In this document: positions 1 to 7,914 of the stretch, piece after piece | Layout of the letters: each line of letters begins with the position of its first letter | Position numbering within the stretch: position 1 is the stretch's first letter | From: a virus | Strand: one strand, 5' to 3' | DNA length: 23,909 bases | IMG/VR virus record: IMGVR_UViG_3300021093_000362 | Coordinates: 1-23,909 of that record | Program-made: the position numbers and the translations under genes | Notes under the pieces: model-generated | What the model was told of the DNA's origin: nothing | Database searches by the model: none | Seen by the model: the letters and a program-made list of their open reading frames with translations, nothing else

Positions 1-242
1 GTGTTTTTATCTATTGTGGTAGGTTCTTGTTGAACGTATCGATTCCATATTGGAGCGTAATTAACACCATAAATATATGCTTGTTTACACTTTTTACGAA
101 TTTGGTTTCTAGAGTCCGTAGGATATATGGTACACTCTTTACGTTTCTTTTCATCCAAGGCAGAAAGTCTATGATTAAACTCTTTTATTTCTGCTTGAAT
201 TACTTGTAATTGTTCAAAAAGAATATCTACTGATGATTTCAT
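1..242 (-). CDS. Unrecognised phage protein, partial (3' end outside window)
   Basis: This is an open frame running off the left edge of the window, with 80 codons visible. The ATG at 242-240 overlaps the TGA of the preceding structural gene (241-239) in an ATGA junction, which supports the start and suggests translational coupling. The protein begins MKSSVDILFEQLQVIQ, and its first 35 or so residues look like a charged amphipathic helix (EIKEFNHRLSALDEKK). An aromatic, basic stretch follows (CKQAYIYGVNYAPIWNRY). I see no signal peptide or membrane segment, and I do not recognise the family. Its position directly after a virion structural gene makes a late or structural role possible, but that is inference only. 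Confidence 0.7.
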   Translation of the reverse strand, partial: MKSSVDILFEQLQVIQAEIKEFNHRLSALDEKKRKECTIYPTDSRNQIRKKCKQAYIYGVNYAPIWNRYVQQEPTTIDKN

Positions 243-2047
243 GGTAATGTACCCAAGTCTATGTTAGACCCAGTAAAGAACGTTGGTGTTGATATAGCAA
301 CTACATCCGGTGAATTATTATTTATATCAAAAAATTCAATTTTGTATTCCAATATAGAGTTAAAATGTTCAGTGTTTGGTATTAAAAATTGAGCCTCGTC
401 TGGAGCAAATAATATATCAGACGCTGGTTTTAATGAAATATTTGAGAAATTCCAGAATCCATTTTGAATTTGAAATCTTAATCCAACATTGGCTGAAACT
501 GTTACGTTTGGATAAAAGTTGAACTGTACTGATTCAAATCTTCTAGTCTCTGCTCCACTTTCTACAGCAAGTGTTCCAATCAATTGACCCAGTGGGTCAT
601 CACTTATAACAGGTGTACTACCAGAACCTATAATATAAATATTGACCAAAGGAGTGTTACCAGTAAGATCTACCGATCCTGATTGTTTTTTATACACTGC
701 ATCTAGTTCCAATGTATATTCTGTTGTGCTGAATACTCTAACAGGTCGTATTGTTCCTATAAAATATCCACTGGAAGATACGGAACCAGAAAATCTATTA
801 TTGTTTGTTGGGACCGAAGCAAACATTGAACTCATCAATGGTGTGTCCCCAACACTTACTGAGAATTGTCCACCTATACCAGAATTATAATACGCAGCTG
901 TACCCGAGATGGGATATGTTAAATTGGTTGAGGATGTTAATATATTAGAATACCAGTTTTGAGAAGCCGTCGGAGATACATAAAAATCTCCAGACGACAG
1001 TTCACCACGAATGGATTCAGTAACTATGAGATTTTCAGTTACTATTGGTACATCAGCAATTAATTTATATTCTGATATATTGGTGGATACCTTACTGTAT
1101 GCTTTTACTTTAAATATTTCACCACTAACCGTGTTTATATCTGTAACACGCAGTTTAGCATATGAGACTGGAATATTGCTGTTGGTAATATTTAATTTTT
1201 CATATTTTAATAATGTAGAAGATGTTACTTGACTAGTTGCATTATTAAATACTGTCGTTGTATAACTACCACTTCTTAATAAAATATTTTCTATGATACG
1301 ACCATCGTTTAATGTGATGATTGATTTTTTAGAAAAAATAGAACTGGTATCGAGTAAGTCATCTATTAGTAATTCTACGCTACCACTAATACCATCTACT
1401 ATAATAGACCCCGTGATATATGCACCGAAATAATCAGCAGAGAATGATGTTGGTGATTGAGCTGTTACAAGATATCCAACTTGTTCAGCTGAGTTTAGTA
1501 TCGGACTTAAACTTGCAGTAAACGGTATACTTGATGTAGTGAATGAGGATGTCGCTACAGTATAATATCTTTTTTCTTCAGTACTTACTATAGGTTGATT
1601 TAAAAACTTTATGGGTGAACGACTACGTAATAATGGTTCAATCATTATTTGTTTAGTCCAACGAACGTTGTATATATCTTGCCATTCTTGCGGTATTGGT
1701 TCTCCATTTACGGTTGAGTTAGCCTTACCCATAATAACTATTTTACCAAAACCATTTGACGTATCGTTATACACAAACACAGAAATTAAGATGGACGTAC
1801 CTTCTACATAATTTTTTACAGCATTATGATAAATGGTATTCCCATTAATATCTAACATTTCTATTTGAAGTTGTGAACCATCAAGCAAAAATGAAGAACC
1901 ATCTATTAAAAATGAATTTCTACCACCAGTAAATATTTGAGGTAATCCGGTGATTTGAAAATATTCAGAATTAGCAGACGTATCTTCTATTAAAACTTCA
2001 TAGTCTAATAAATTCTTAGGAAATAGTTGTTTTTTGGTCTTTGGCAT
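239..2047 (-). CDS. Virion structural protein, probable tail/baseplate component (602 aa)
   Basis: This is a beta-rich, Ser/Thr/Gly-rich protein without cysteine-rich or catalytic motifs, typical of phage tail proteins. The N-terminal 180 or so residues contain the phrase FLIDGSSFLLDGS followed by LQIEMLDINGNTIYH and NYVEGTSI. I associate this arrangement with a structural family of marine T4-like phages (from memory). The rest is repetitive beta-strand sequence ending DLGTLP. I chose the ATG at 2047 (MPKTKK...). A longer frame from 2131 would overlap the upstream Rad50 gene by 44 nt, and its extra residues read like shadow coding. The start at 2047 has a GAGAG purine run just upstream and a 40-nt intergenic space containing a hairpin. 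The exact place in the virion is unknown. Confidence 0.8.
   Translation of the reverse strand: MPKTKKQLFPKNLLDYEVLIEDTSANSEYFQITGLPQIFTGGRNSFLIDGSSFLLDGSQLQIEMLDINGNTIYHNAVKNYVEGTSILISVFVYNDTSNGFGKIVIMGKANSTVNGEPIPQEWQDIYNVRWTKQIMIEPLLRSRSPIKFLNQPIVSTEEKRYYTVATSSFTTSSIPFTASLSPILNSAEQVGYLVTAQSPTSFSADYFGAYITGSIIVDGISGSVELLIDDLLDTSSIFSKKSIITLNDGRIIENILLRSGSYTTTVFNNATSQVTSSTLLKYEKLNITNSNIPVSYAKLRVTDINTVSGEIFKVKAYSKVSTNISEYKLIADVPIVTENLIVTESIRGELSSGDFYVSPTASQNWYSNILTSSTNLTYPISGTAAYYNSGIGGQFSVSVGDTPLMSSMFASVPTNNNRFSGSVSSSGYFIGTIRPVRVFSTTEYTLELDAVYKKQSGSVDLTGNTPLVNIYIIGSGSTPVISDDPLGQLIGTLAVESGAETRRFESVQFNFYPNVTVSANVGLRFQIQNGFWNFSNISLKPASDILFAPDEAQFLIPNTEHFNSILEYKIEFFDINNNSPDVVAISTPTFFTGSNIDLGTLP
319..326 (-). 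promoter_or_regulatory. TATAAATA, possible T4-type late promoter box
   Basis: The minus strand reads GATATAAATAATAA here, an exact match to the T4 late-promoter octamer recognised by gp55-RNA polymerase. It lies inside the 3' end of the structural gene and about 75 nt upstream of the next ATG at 242. In a genome this AT-rich, two or three such octamers per strand are expected by chance in this window, so this is a weak call. Confidence 0.2.
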
Positions 2048-2065
2048 ACGCTCTCGTCTGGAGTC

Positions 2066-2090
2066 TAACTCAATATAAATAGTTGAGTTA
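2066..2090 (-). promoter_or_regulatory. Hairpin with CTATTTATA loop at the Rad50 stop codon
   Basis: An 8-bp perfect inverted repeat (TAACTCAA / TTGAGTTA) encloses a 9-nt loop that reads CTATTTATA on the coding strand and TATAAATAG on the other. The first arm starts with the TAA stop codon of the Mre11-Rad50 gene, and the structure fills the gap before the next gene at 2047. No U-run follows, so it does not look like a classical terminator. A near-identical arrangement occurs at 23150-23178 after the sigma factor gene. Its role is unknown: mRNA end protection, processing, translational control or a transcription site are all possible. Confidence 0.55.
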
Positions 2091-5000
2091 CACGTTAATA
2101 TACGAGAATCCGTCCTCACGCTTGATTTCAATTACCTTGTCCACCATATCCCGTGCAACATCCAAGTGACTGATAACTACTAAGAAATCAAATTGCGCCT
2201 TTAGGATACTGAACATCGTGTGCATTGCAGTCAGGTTTTCTGCGTCAAGCGTTCCCAACCCTTCATCGATAATCATAAAGTTGGACTTTGGAAGGTTTGA
2301 GGCATTCAATAAGGCCACTCGAATAGCCAAACTACTGATGAATCGTTCCATGCCAGATGAGTTTTCCAATGGCCAGATGCGTTCGTGGTCGTAATTAAGC
2401 TTCCCAAGAATGTTCTTTCCGTCCACTTCAAGCGAAATAGTGAATTCAGCAATCTGTGTTAAAATATTATTTATTTCGGATTCGATGGCGGGAATCGCAC
2501 GGGACATTAATTCGTACGGTACCCCGTCGCGACCGACCGCTTCCATATAATACTTGTAAGCTTCGTAAGTATCTTCGAGTTCCTCGGCTTCCTTAATTTG
2601 ATTGAGGATATCAGCCTTTGTGGCTTCCAGTACCTTGATTTCTCCATGCAATTCACGAAGTTCCTTTTCCAGCTTATCCATCATCTTTTTGTTCACATTA
2701 ATATCATACTCAACGTGACTGATGTGCATATCGATGTCTTTATTATGTTTGATATTGTCTTCATTCGTCTTGAATAATTCAATATCCTTTTCAGTCTGTT
2801 CCCGTTGGCGGTCACACTTTTCAATGTTGGTAATAAACTTTTGGATTTCCAGTTCTACTCCACTTCCTCTCTTTTGGAGTTGTTGAATTTCACTTTGTAA
2901 CTTCTCATAGTGTGCGTACAGATTGACCTTATCAACCAACGGTTCCATCTGTTGTTTGATTTCAATCACCGCATCTTCTTGTTTGGTTTGTAGTTCCCAC
3001 AGGTCAATCAATTCGTGAGTAACAGATTCCATATCTTCAATTATTGACTTATTATTTTCTACGCAGACATTACATTCTGGATTGTACTTATAACTTTCCA
3101 ATTTGGTCTTGAACTTTTCCTTTTCGGTGACCTTTGAGGTGGTCAGTTTTAATGCAGTACTACCCTTATTGAATAAAGCAGATAGTTTATCGTATTCTTC
3201 AACGGAGTTACGAAGTTCTGGAAGGTTTGCATCTAATATTTCTTTCGTACGGTTTTTGATACTGGTATTGATAGCCTCTAATCTCTTTTCAGCGTCTACT
3301 TTACCTTCTGAGTATTCTAACAGTTGGTCAACCGACTTAGATAGAGTGGTTACTAACACATCCATATCTAATGTAATATTTGGTACTGGAAGTTTTTTGT
3401 TCTGCCATTCCTTTAACTTTTCATCCAACATATCACGTTTTTCTTTGAGGTCAGTAATCATTGTTTCAACACGTTCATGCTGAACCTTATTATCTTCCAA
3501 TTTTGTCTGGGTATCCGCAATTACTTGGTCAAAGTCAACCTTCTTGAACTTTTTTAATGCACCAGAGATTTCCTTACACTCTTCGTTTGCGGTATCGAAC
3601 AGTTTATCAAATACGTTCAACCCCATAAACTGGATGAGTAGGTCTTTTCTTTCCGAATGCGACTTATCAATAAACAATGCGTTTGCCGTTTGGCTACTTA
3701 ATGCGGTCAATACGAAATCTTCGTAACTACCAACATAGTTACGAATGTTAGCATTAGTATCACGACGGTCTTCGCCATTTAATGATGTATGAGTACCATC
3801 TTCGTTTTCCTTCCAAAAGGATACATCTACCTTAACATCTCCAGTCTTTTTCCGTGTACCAGCTCTACGAATGAAATAGATGGCTTGGTCAATTTCAAAC
3901 TTTAATTCACACTCAAATGTGTCTTTCCGGTTGTTCATAATATGGTCACCACGGAATGCCCGTGGGGTCTTATCGTACAAGCAGAAGATAAGAGCGTCCA
4001 TTGACGAACTCTTTCCAGATGCATTTGGTGCAAACACACCATGTAATCCTTGCATATGTTCAAAGTTAATTTCGTTACCTTCCCCATATGAAAACATATT
4101 AGAAAACGTAAACTTCAACGGACGCCAGTGAATGTTCCGTGAATGGTCGTCGTGGTTGACTTGTGCGTTCAACTTCGTGTTGACCGCAATAATCTTCTTC
4201 ATCAACTCATCGTCAGTTGTTTCATGGTTTCGTTCAATCCAATCTTGAATGAGCGAGTTCTGTGTATTGAGGTTTGTAACATCCGTAGTAAGATGCGTTC
4301 CCTTCCGATATGACGGACTAGACGTATTGAATCGATTCTTGTTGATACTCAATTCGATAACATTATACCGTTTTCGTAATGCTGCCGTCGTTTTCTTTAC
4401 GAGTGAGGTATCAGCGTTCCCCGTAAACAACCTAAGCCGTACATTCTTCGGCATATCGGTTGGGAAGTTAATCTTACCCTCGACCAACTCCAATGTGTAA
4501 TATCCATATGCGTTCGGAAGTTCCTTGAATATGTGTGTGCAGTCTTCAACATTCCACAAGCACCATCCGTGACCCGTGACTGATTCACCGTGGTTCTGCT
4601 GGATAAGTGATGAAGAGTATACGATAATTGGGTTACTCTCTTGAAGCACTTGATACTTGTGAATGTCACCAAGTAGTACGACATCATACCCTTCAAACGT
4701 AGTAACGTCTACGTGACGGTTGGTGATGACATACTTGACATCGGTTTGTGCGCCATGTACTGGACCGTGGTACATCGCAATCTTTCGTGCATTCTTCCGA
4801 CAGTTTTGAACCTCGGGCCATTGTTCACGGTCATCTAATATTGAGAATACTGCGAAGTCTACGTCCGCAATTTGATAGATGTCGGAGTGTTTGAGATAGT
4901 GGAGATTGGAATGATTGAGGTTTCTGATGATTGGGGTCAGACTATCCAATCGGTTCATATTGGACAGGTTAAGATCATGGTTACCAGCGATGATAAACGT

Positions 5001-5252
5001 AGGAGCGATATCAGCAAGCGTACGGAGGAACTCTGACGCCAGTTCCACCATCTCTGGACTCATATCGGTCTTTGCGTGAAGAATATCACCTGCAACGACA
5101 ATCACTCCATCAGTCAAATCTGTCTGGTGGAGTTGTTCGTAAAATGTATTGAATGCTTCCCGATATTCGTCGTGACGTTTAAACAGTCTAATGTGAATAT
5201 CTGCGCAATGTGCGATAGTTCGTAACTTTGTAAATGGAACAGTAATCTTCAT
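2088..5252 (-). CDS. Fused Mre11-like nuclease / Rad50-like ATPase (gp47-gp46 fusion, 1054 aa)
   Basis: This single uninterrupted frame carries both halves of the SbcCD/Mre11-Rad50/T4 gp47-gp46 end-resection complex. Residues 1-345 are a calcineurin-type metallophosphoesterase: D18-I-H20, G55-D56-I-L-H59, G90-N91-H92-D93, H162 and G195-D196-I-H198. Residues 376-1054 are a Rad50/SMC ATPase: Walker A APNASGKSS (K414, with Ala where Gly is usual), Q-loop Q521, a coiled coil at about 560-900 broken by a zinc hook C727-N-V-C730, ABC signature SSGMERF (965-971), Walker B FMIIDE (D996, E997), D-loop LD (1002-1003) and H1029. In T4 these are two genes. All key residues of both enzymes are present, so the fusion looks functional. 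The ATG overlaps the primase stop as ATGA, implying coupled translation. Expected role: DNA end processing for recombination-dependent replication and host DNA breakdown. Confidence 0.95.
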   Translation of the reverse strand: MKITVPFTKLRTIAHCADIHIRLFKRHDEYREAFNTFYEQLHQTDLTDGVIVVAGDILHAKTDMSPEMVELASEFLRTLADIAPTFIIAGNHDLNLSNMNRLDSLTPIIRNLNHSNLHYLKHSDIYQIADVDFAVFSILDDREQWPEVQNCRKNARKIAMYHGPVHGAQTDVKYVITNRHVDVTTFEGYDVVLLGDIHKYQVLQESNPIIVYSSSLIQQNHGESVTGHGWCLWNVEDCTHIFKELPNAYGYYTLELVEGKINFPTDMPKNVRLRLFTGNADTSLVKKTTAALRKRYNVIELSINKNRFNTSSPSYRKGTHLTTDVTNLNTQNSLIQDWIERNHETTDDELMKKIIAVNTKLNAQVNHDDHSRNIHWRPLKFTFSNMFSYGEGNEINFEHMQGLHGVFAPNASGKSSSMDALIFCLYDKTPRAFRGDHIMNNRKDTFECELKFEIDQAIYFIRRAGTRKKTGDVKVDVSFWKENEDGTHTSLNGEDRRDTNANIRNYVGSYEDFVLTALSSQTANALFIDKSHSERKDLLIQFMGLNVFDKLFDTANEECKEISGALKKFKKVDFDQVIADTQTKLEDNKVQHERVETMITDLKEKRDMLDEKLKEWQNKKLPVPNITLDMDVLVTTLSKSVDQLLEYSEGKVDAEKRLEAINTSIKNRTKEILDANLPELRNSVEEYDKLSALFNKGSTALKLTTSKVTEKEKFKTKLESYKYNPECNVCVENNKSIIEDMESVTHELIDLWELQTKQEDAVIEIKQQMEPLVDKVNLYAHYEKLQSEIQQLQKRGSGVELEIQKFITNIEKCDRQREQTEKDIELFKTNEDNIKHNKDIDMHISHVEYDINVNKKMMDKLEKELRELHGEIKVLEATKADILNQIKEAEELEDTYEAYKYYMEAVGRDGVPYELMSRAIPAIESEINNILTQIAEFTISLEVDGKNILGKLNYDHERIWPLENSSGMERFISSLAIRVALLNASNLPKSNFMIIDEGLGTLDAENLTAMHTMFSILKAQFDFLVVISHLDVARDMVDKVIEIKREDGFSYINV

Positions 5253-6157
5253 ATATTTTGTAACCTTCCACCAATATAGTCTTTAAATGTACTACGTTCT
5301 GCTTGTTCGATACATTCCCACGTATCTTTGAAACCTAACTCCGATGGGTCTTTCTTGTCAAGGTTTACTAACTTAACATTCATTCCATGATTTGATAACG
5401 AATGTTCTATTTCTCGTGCTTCCGTAATTGCATCATCGTCCAGTGCAATATACACATCTTTGACCTTGTTCTTAATCATCATCTTTAATAACTTTTTGGG
5501 TACAAATTTACCCAAGATGGGTACGGCGTTTCTGCGAATGGCGATGGCATCGAACACACCTTCACACAACACCAACGGCATCTTCCAGTTGATTTGATTC
5601 TCGAACATCACCACATTCTTCGATACTGGTGGATTCTTATATTTCATTCCATCGTCATAGAAACTACGGGCGATGAAATAGTTTAGCTTGTTATTCTGGT
5701 CATATGAAGGAATAATAATCCGATTAGCGTAAGGACCATCAATCGTATACCCCATTTGATAACGGATAATATCATATCCCGTGATTCCTCTGTTTTTCAG
5801 ATACCGTAACGCATTTAAATAATGAATACTATTTGATTGCTTCCATAATGGCTTGTATCCAGGTGGAAGATATAAATCGGTAATTGTTTCTTCTTCTACA
5901 TAATTTCGTATTTGGTCATCTGATAGAAGTGACCGCAGTTCTTTCAGTTGTGACGGAGATACATCAAGTCTCTTAAATAGTGTTATTAAAGAACGACCTT
6001 TTGCTCCACAATGCCAACAATGAAATGCGTTCTTAATTACATTTATCGCAAACTTCTTCTTATGGTTATGACAGAAAGGGCAGGTGAAATAGTGTTCACC
6101 TTTCCCGTGTTCTTTATAATCACCTAATATTTGCGACAAAAGAGAGATTAGATTCAT
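5249..6157 (-). CDS. DNA primase, zinc-finger plus TOPRIM (T4 gp61/T7 gp4-type, 302 aa)
   Basis: The protein would make RNA primers for lagging-strand synthesis with a separate replicative helicase. Residues 24-52 form a CHC2-like zinc ribbon with C26-P-F-C29 and C47-W-H-C50. Residues 195-245 are a TOPRIM domain with the catalytic Glu in LCEGVFDA (E199) and the acidic cluster ALDDDA (D240-D242). KKDPSELG (268-275) matches the conserved Lys/Asp-Pro patch after TOPRIM. Size fits a stand-alone primase, with no helicase domain attached. It lies between a PD-(D/E)XK nuclease and the Mre11-Rad50 fusion, so it belongs to a DNA replication/recombination cassette. The start codon sits inside an imperfect hairpin, and the AGAGGGG purine run is about 15 nt away, which is unusually far. 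Confidence 0.92.
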   Translation of the reverse strand: MNLISLLSQILGDYKEHGKGEHYFTCPFCHNHKKKFAINVIKNAFHCWHCGAKGRSLITLFKRLDVSPSQLKELRSLLSDDQIRNYVEEETITDLYLPPGYKPLWKQSNSIHYLNALRYLKNRGITGYDIIRYQMGYTIDGPYANRIIIPSYDQNNKLNYFIARSFYDDGMKYKNPPVSKNVVMFENQINWKMPLVLCEGVFDAIAIRRNAVPILGKFVPKKLLKMMIKNKVKDVYIALDDDAITEAREIEHSLSNHGMNVKLVNLDKKDPSELGFKDTWECIEQAERSTFKDYIGGRLQNI

Positions 6158-6172
6158 AATAATGAAATCTAA
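6148..6172 (-). promoter_or_regulatory. Imperfect hairpin covering the primase start codon
   Basis: The arms are TTAGATT-TCAT and ATGAATCTAA, 10 base pairs with one bulged base and a 4-nt loop. The primase ATG (6157-6155) forms the beginning of the second arm, and the Shine-Dalgarno-like AGAGGGG lies just outside the first arm. If folded, it would hide the start codon, so it could control primase translation. This is based on base pairing alone. Confidence 0.3.
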
Positions 6173-6194
6173 CCCCTCTTCTGCAAATTGTCAA
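6166..6194 (-). promoter_or_regulatory. Possible sigma70-type promoter before the primase
   Basis: A perfect TTGACA (6194-6189) is followed, after 17 nt, by TAGATT (6171-6166), which matches TATAAT at four of six positions. Initiation would fall only about 2-3 nt before the ATG at 6157, giving a nearly leaderless message without the AGAGGGG ribosome site. That makes the call doubtful. If real, it would let host polymerase express primase and Mre11-Rad50 early, apart from the late genes. Confidence 0.2.
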
Positions 6195-6204
6195 GTTTTC
6201 TTTT

Positions 6205-6555
6205 TTATTCAACGGTTTTTTTATTTACCAATTGAAAGAAGTGTTCTGCGGGAATAACCGCGTACACTGGTGTATTGTTTCTCTTAAAGAACAAAACGGG
6301 AGTCGTTCCTTCTTTCGTATTACCTTCTGCTTGTTCCAGAGATGACCAGATATTCATCTTTTCTTGGTTCTTGCACTCTGGAGAGTAGGGAAACACCCTC
6401 CGCGCCGCAGGTGACAATTTAATATCGGTCCCACTATCACCCATCAACGTTGAAACCACATCATCGGGTTCCAGTTGTTTGAAGTTTTCTAATATCATAT
6501 CTCGTACTGAATTTTGTAACCGTTTACCTTTGTTTTTAGCCGAACGTGGCTTCAT
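6205..6555 (-). CDS. PD-(D/E)XK nuclease, possible Holliday-junction-type resolvase (116 aa)
   Basis: This small protein carries the restriction-endonuclease-fold pattern: an N-terminal basic helix (KNKGKRLQNSVRDMIL), a catalytic Asp in SGTDIKLS (D44), and E60-C-K62 in PECKNQE, followed by an Ala/Gln helix (IWSSLEQAEGN) and a core strand TPVLFFKRNN. Length fits archaeal-Hjc-like or phage resolvases and other small nucleases of this fold. It is next to the primase and Mre11-Rad50 fusion, so a role in resolving or trimming recombination intermediates is plausible. The substrate cannot be told from sequence. An AGAGG ribosome site sits 5 nt before the ATG. An alternative is a nuclease for host DNA degradation. 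Confidence 0.75.
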   Translation of the reverse strand: MKPRSAKNKGKRLQNSVRDMILENFKQLEPDDVVSTLMGDSGTDIKLSPAARRVFPYSPECKNQEKMNIWSSLEQAEGNTKEGTTPVLFFKRNNTPVYAVIPAEHFFQLVNKKTVE

Positions 6556-6573
6556 AGTAACCTCTTTATTTTA

Positions 6574-7017
6574 TTATAGACCTGATGGTGCTCCTGATGG
6601 AGAACTGTTTTTACGTAATTCTGCTGAAGCATTTACGTTTGTAAATCCGTTTGAGTTTCCTGGAGTATACAAATGAATTGTATTATTGTTTGTGAATCGA
6701 TTGTTATAGAACCCAGAAATTAGTGATGCTGGTCCTTTTCCTCCAAAAGCTAATTCACACGCTTTTGCAGTCCAACGAGTTAGTGTAGTTCCGGCATTTC
6801 TAGCTATACCTTGTGCCCCACCGGTCTTGAATGCTCCTGTAGCGTTTCTAGTGAATTCTTTTTGGAATTCATCTGGTTGTTGTTCTCTTCCACGAGCTTC
6901 CCCGTCCATGTAATTTACGATGGAACGACCTGCTCCAACATCAGCAGCTTGCTTGGTACGAACAGTACCCACATAGGTATTTGCTGCTGCACTATTGTAT
7001 AACGATTCTAAACTCAT
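6574..7017 (-). CDS. Small phage protein, probably structural (147 aa)
   Basis: I do not recognise the family. The sequence is rich in Ala, Gly, Asn and Thr, with no membrane segment or catalytic motif. The first half is charged and probably helical (EARGREQQPDEFQKEFTRN). The second half is Gly/Asn-rich (YNNRFTNNNTIHLYTPGNSNG) and ends in a flexible SSPSGAPSGL. It follows two structural paralogs after 15 nt, with a TGGAG ribosome site 7 nt before the ATG, so it is probably expressed with the virion genes. It is the last structural-type gene before the DNA metabolism cassette. Confidence 0.7.
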   Translation of the reverse strand: MSLESLYNSAAANTYVGTVRTKQAADVGAGRSIVNYMDGEARGREQQPDEFQKEFTRNATGAFKTGGAQGIARNAGTTLTRWTAKACELAFGGKGPASLISGFYNNRFTNNNTIHLYTPGNSNGFTNVNASAELRKNSSPSGAPSGL

Positions 7018-7032
7018 ATTAGTTCTCCACCA

Positions 7033-7890
7033 CTAGATGTCAAATTTCACGACGAACGTTTGTGTAGTATCAAATGTTCTTTTTATTGGCATAGATATTT
7101 TTGCTACAGCCAATAAATCATTTTCACTATTATAGAAACCAATTGAAGTTACATATGGTGCGAATGATGCAGAATTTTCGTTTATTCCCATACTTTTTGA
7201 AACCATATAATCTATCATAGGGACAGATGAACCAGTAAATGATGCCGATGAAACACTTGGATTGTATGGAGAGATTGTAAATTCAGCCGGGTCTATTTGT
7301 ACTCTAAGTAAATGTTCATATAGCTTAACCGACGAAGTAAACTGGACTTGTACCGGTGATGACCCAGATATCCATAGACCATTACTTGATATTTCTGACG
7401 ATGCGCCTGGTCGTGCTTGTAGTACAGCAATTCCTTGATCATAAAAGACATTACCTATGCAATAACCAATGTTAGATTGAGAAATATACAAATTACCGTT
7501 TCCATCATCATACGAAGAACTACCATTAAATGTTAGTGTAAACGTAGATGGCCGTATTTCTTCACCAAAAATATCCTGTGTTATACTAACAACATATAAC
7601 GAATGTGACGGCAAATACTTAGATGGTGATATACCATATAATGAAGCTGGTAGTGGAGAGTAAAATGATTGGCTTACAGAATCATACAATTCATTTTGTG
7701 TATTAGTTTCCCGTAACGCAGCACTACCAGTATATTTTATTCCGTATAATATTTGAACATCAACAGAATTATTAGTCGAACCAGATGCATATGTGTACGT
7801 ATGAGATGCGTATACAGGATACTTGGTTATTCTATAATCATTTGCTGCTATACTCTTATACGCAGTAACTGGAACGTTATTAACAGTCAT
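7033..7890 (-). CDS. Virion structural protein, paralog of the upstream gene (285 aa)
   Basis: This beta-rich protein aligns by eye along its length with the preceding 358-residue product. Shared landmarks are VQILYGIKYTGS versus VQFAVAYGHVSG, SLYVVSITQD versus DIYVINFQRA, PSTFTLTFNGS versus PGNWQLSLSGS, NVFYDQGIAVL versus KVFPDFGIIVL, and the end YVTSIGFYNSENDLLAVAKIS versus YITTVGLYNDQNELLAVGKLS. The pair probably arose by tandem duplication. No enzymatic motif is visible. I infer a tail or baseplate-associated structural role from composition and neighbours. Confidence 0.8.
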   Translation of the reverse strand: MTVNNVPVTAYKSIAANDYRITKYPVYASHTYTYASGSTNNSVDVQILYGIKYTGSAALRETNTQNELYDSVSQSFYSPLPASLYGISPSKYLPSHSLYVVSITQDIFGEEIRPSTFTLTFNGSSSYDDGNGNLYISQSNIGYCIGNVFYDQGIAVLQARPGASSEISSNGLWISGSSPVQVQFTSSVKLYEHLLRVQIDPAEFTISPYNPSVSSASFTGSSVPMIDYMVSKSMGINENSASFAPYVTSIGFYNSENDLLAVAKISMPIKRTFDTTQTFVVKFDI

Positions 7891-7914
7891 AACACATATC
7901 CGGTTGACTTAAGA

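Noticed and set aside
1861-1925. Short tandem duplication (NSFLIDG / SSFLLDG) in the 602-residue protein
   Set aside because: The 21-nt units are imperfect and probably part of the conserved fold of this structural family, not a recent repeat.
2048-2131. Longer N-terminus (start at 2131) for the 602-residue structural protein
   Set aside because: The extra 28 residues mostly overlap the conserved end of Rad50 in another frame and look like shadow sequence. The ATG at 2047 has a purine-rich site and a normal intergenic position.
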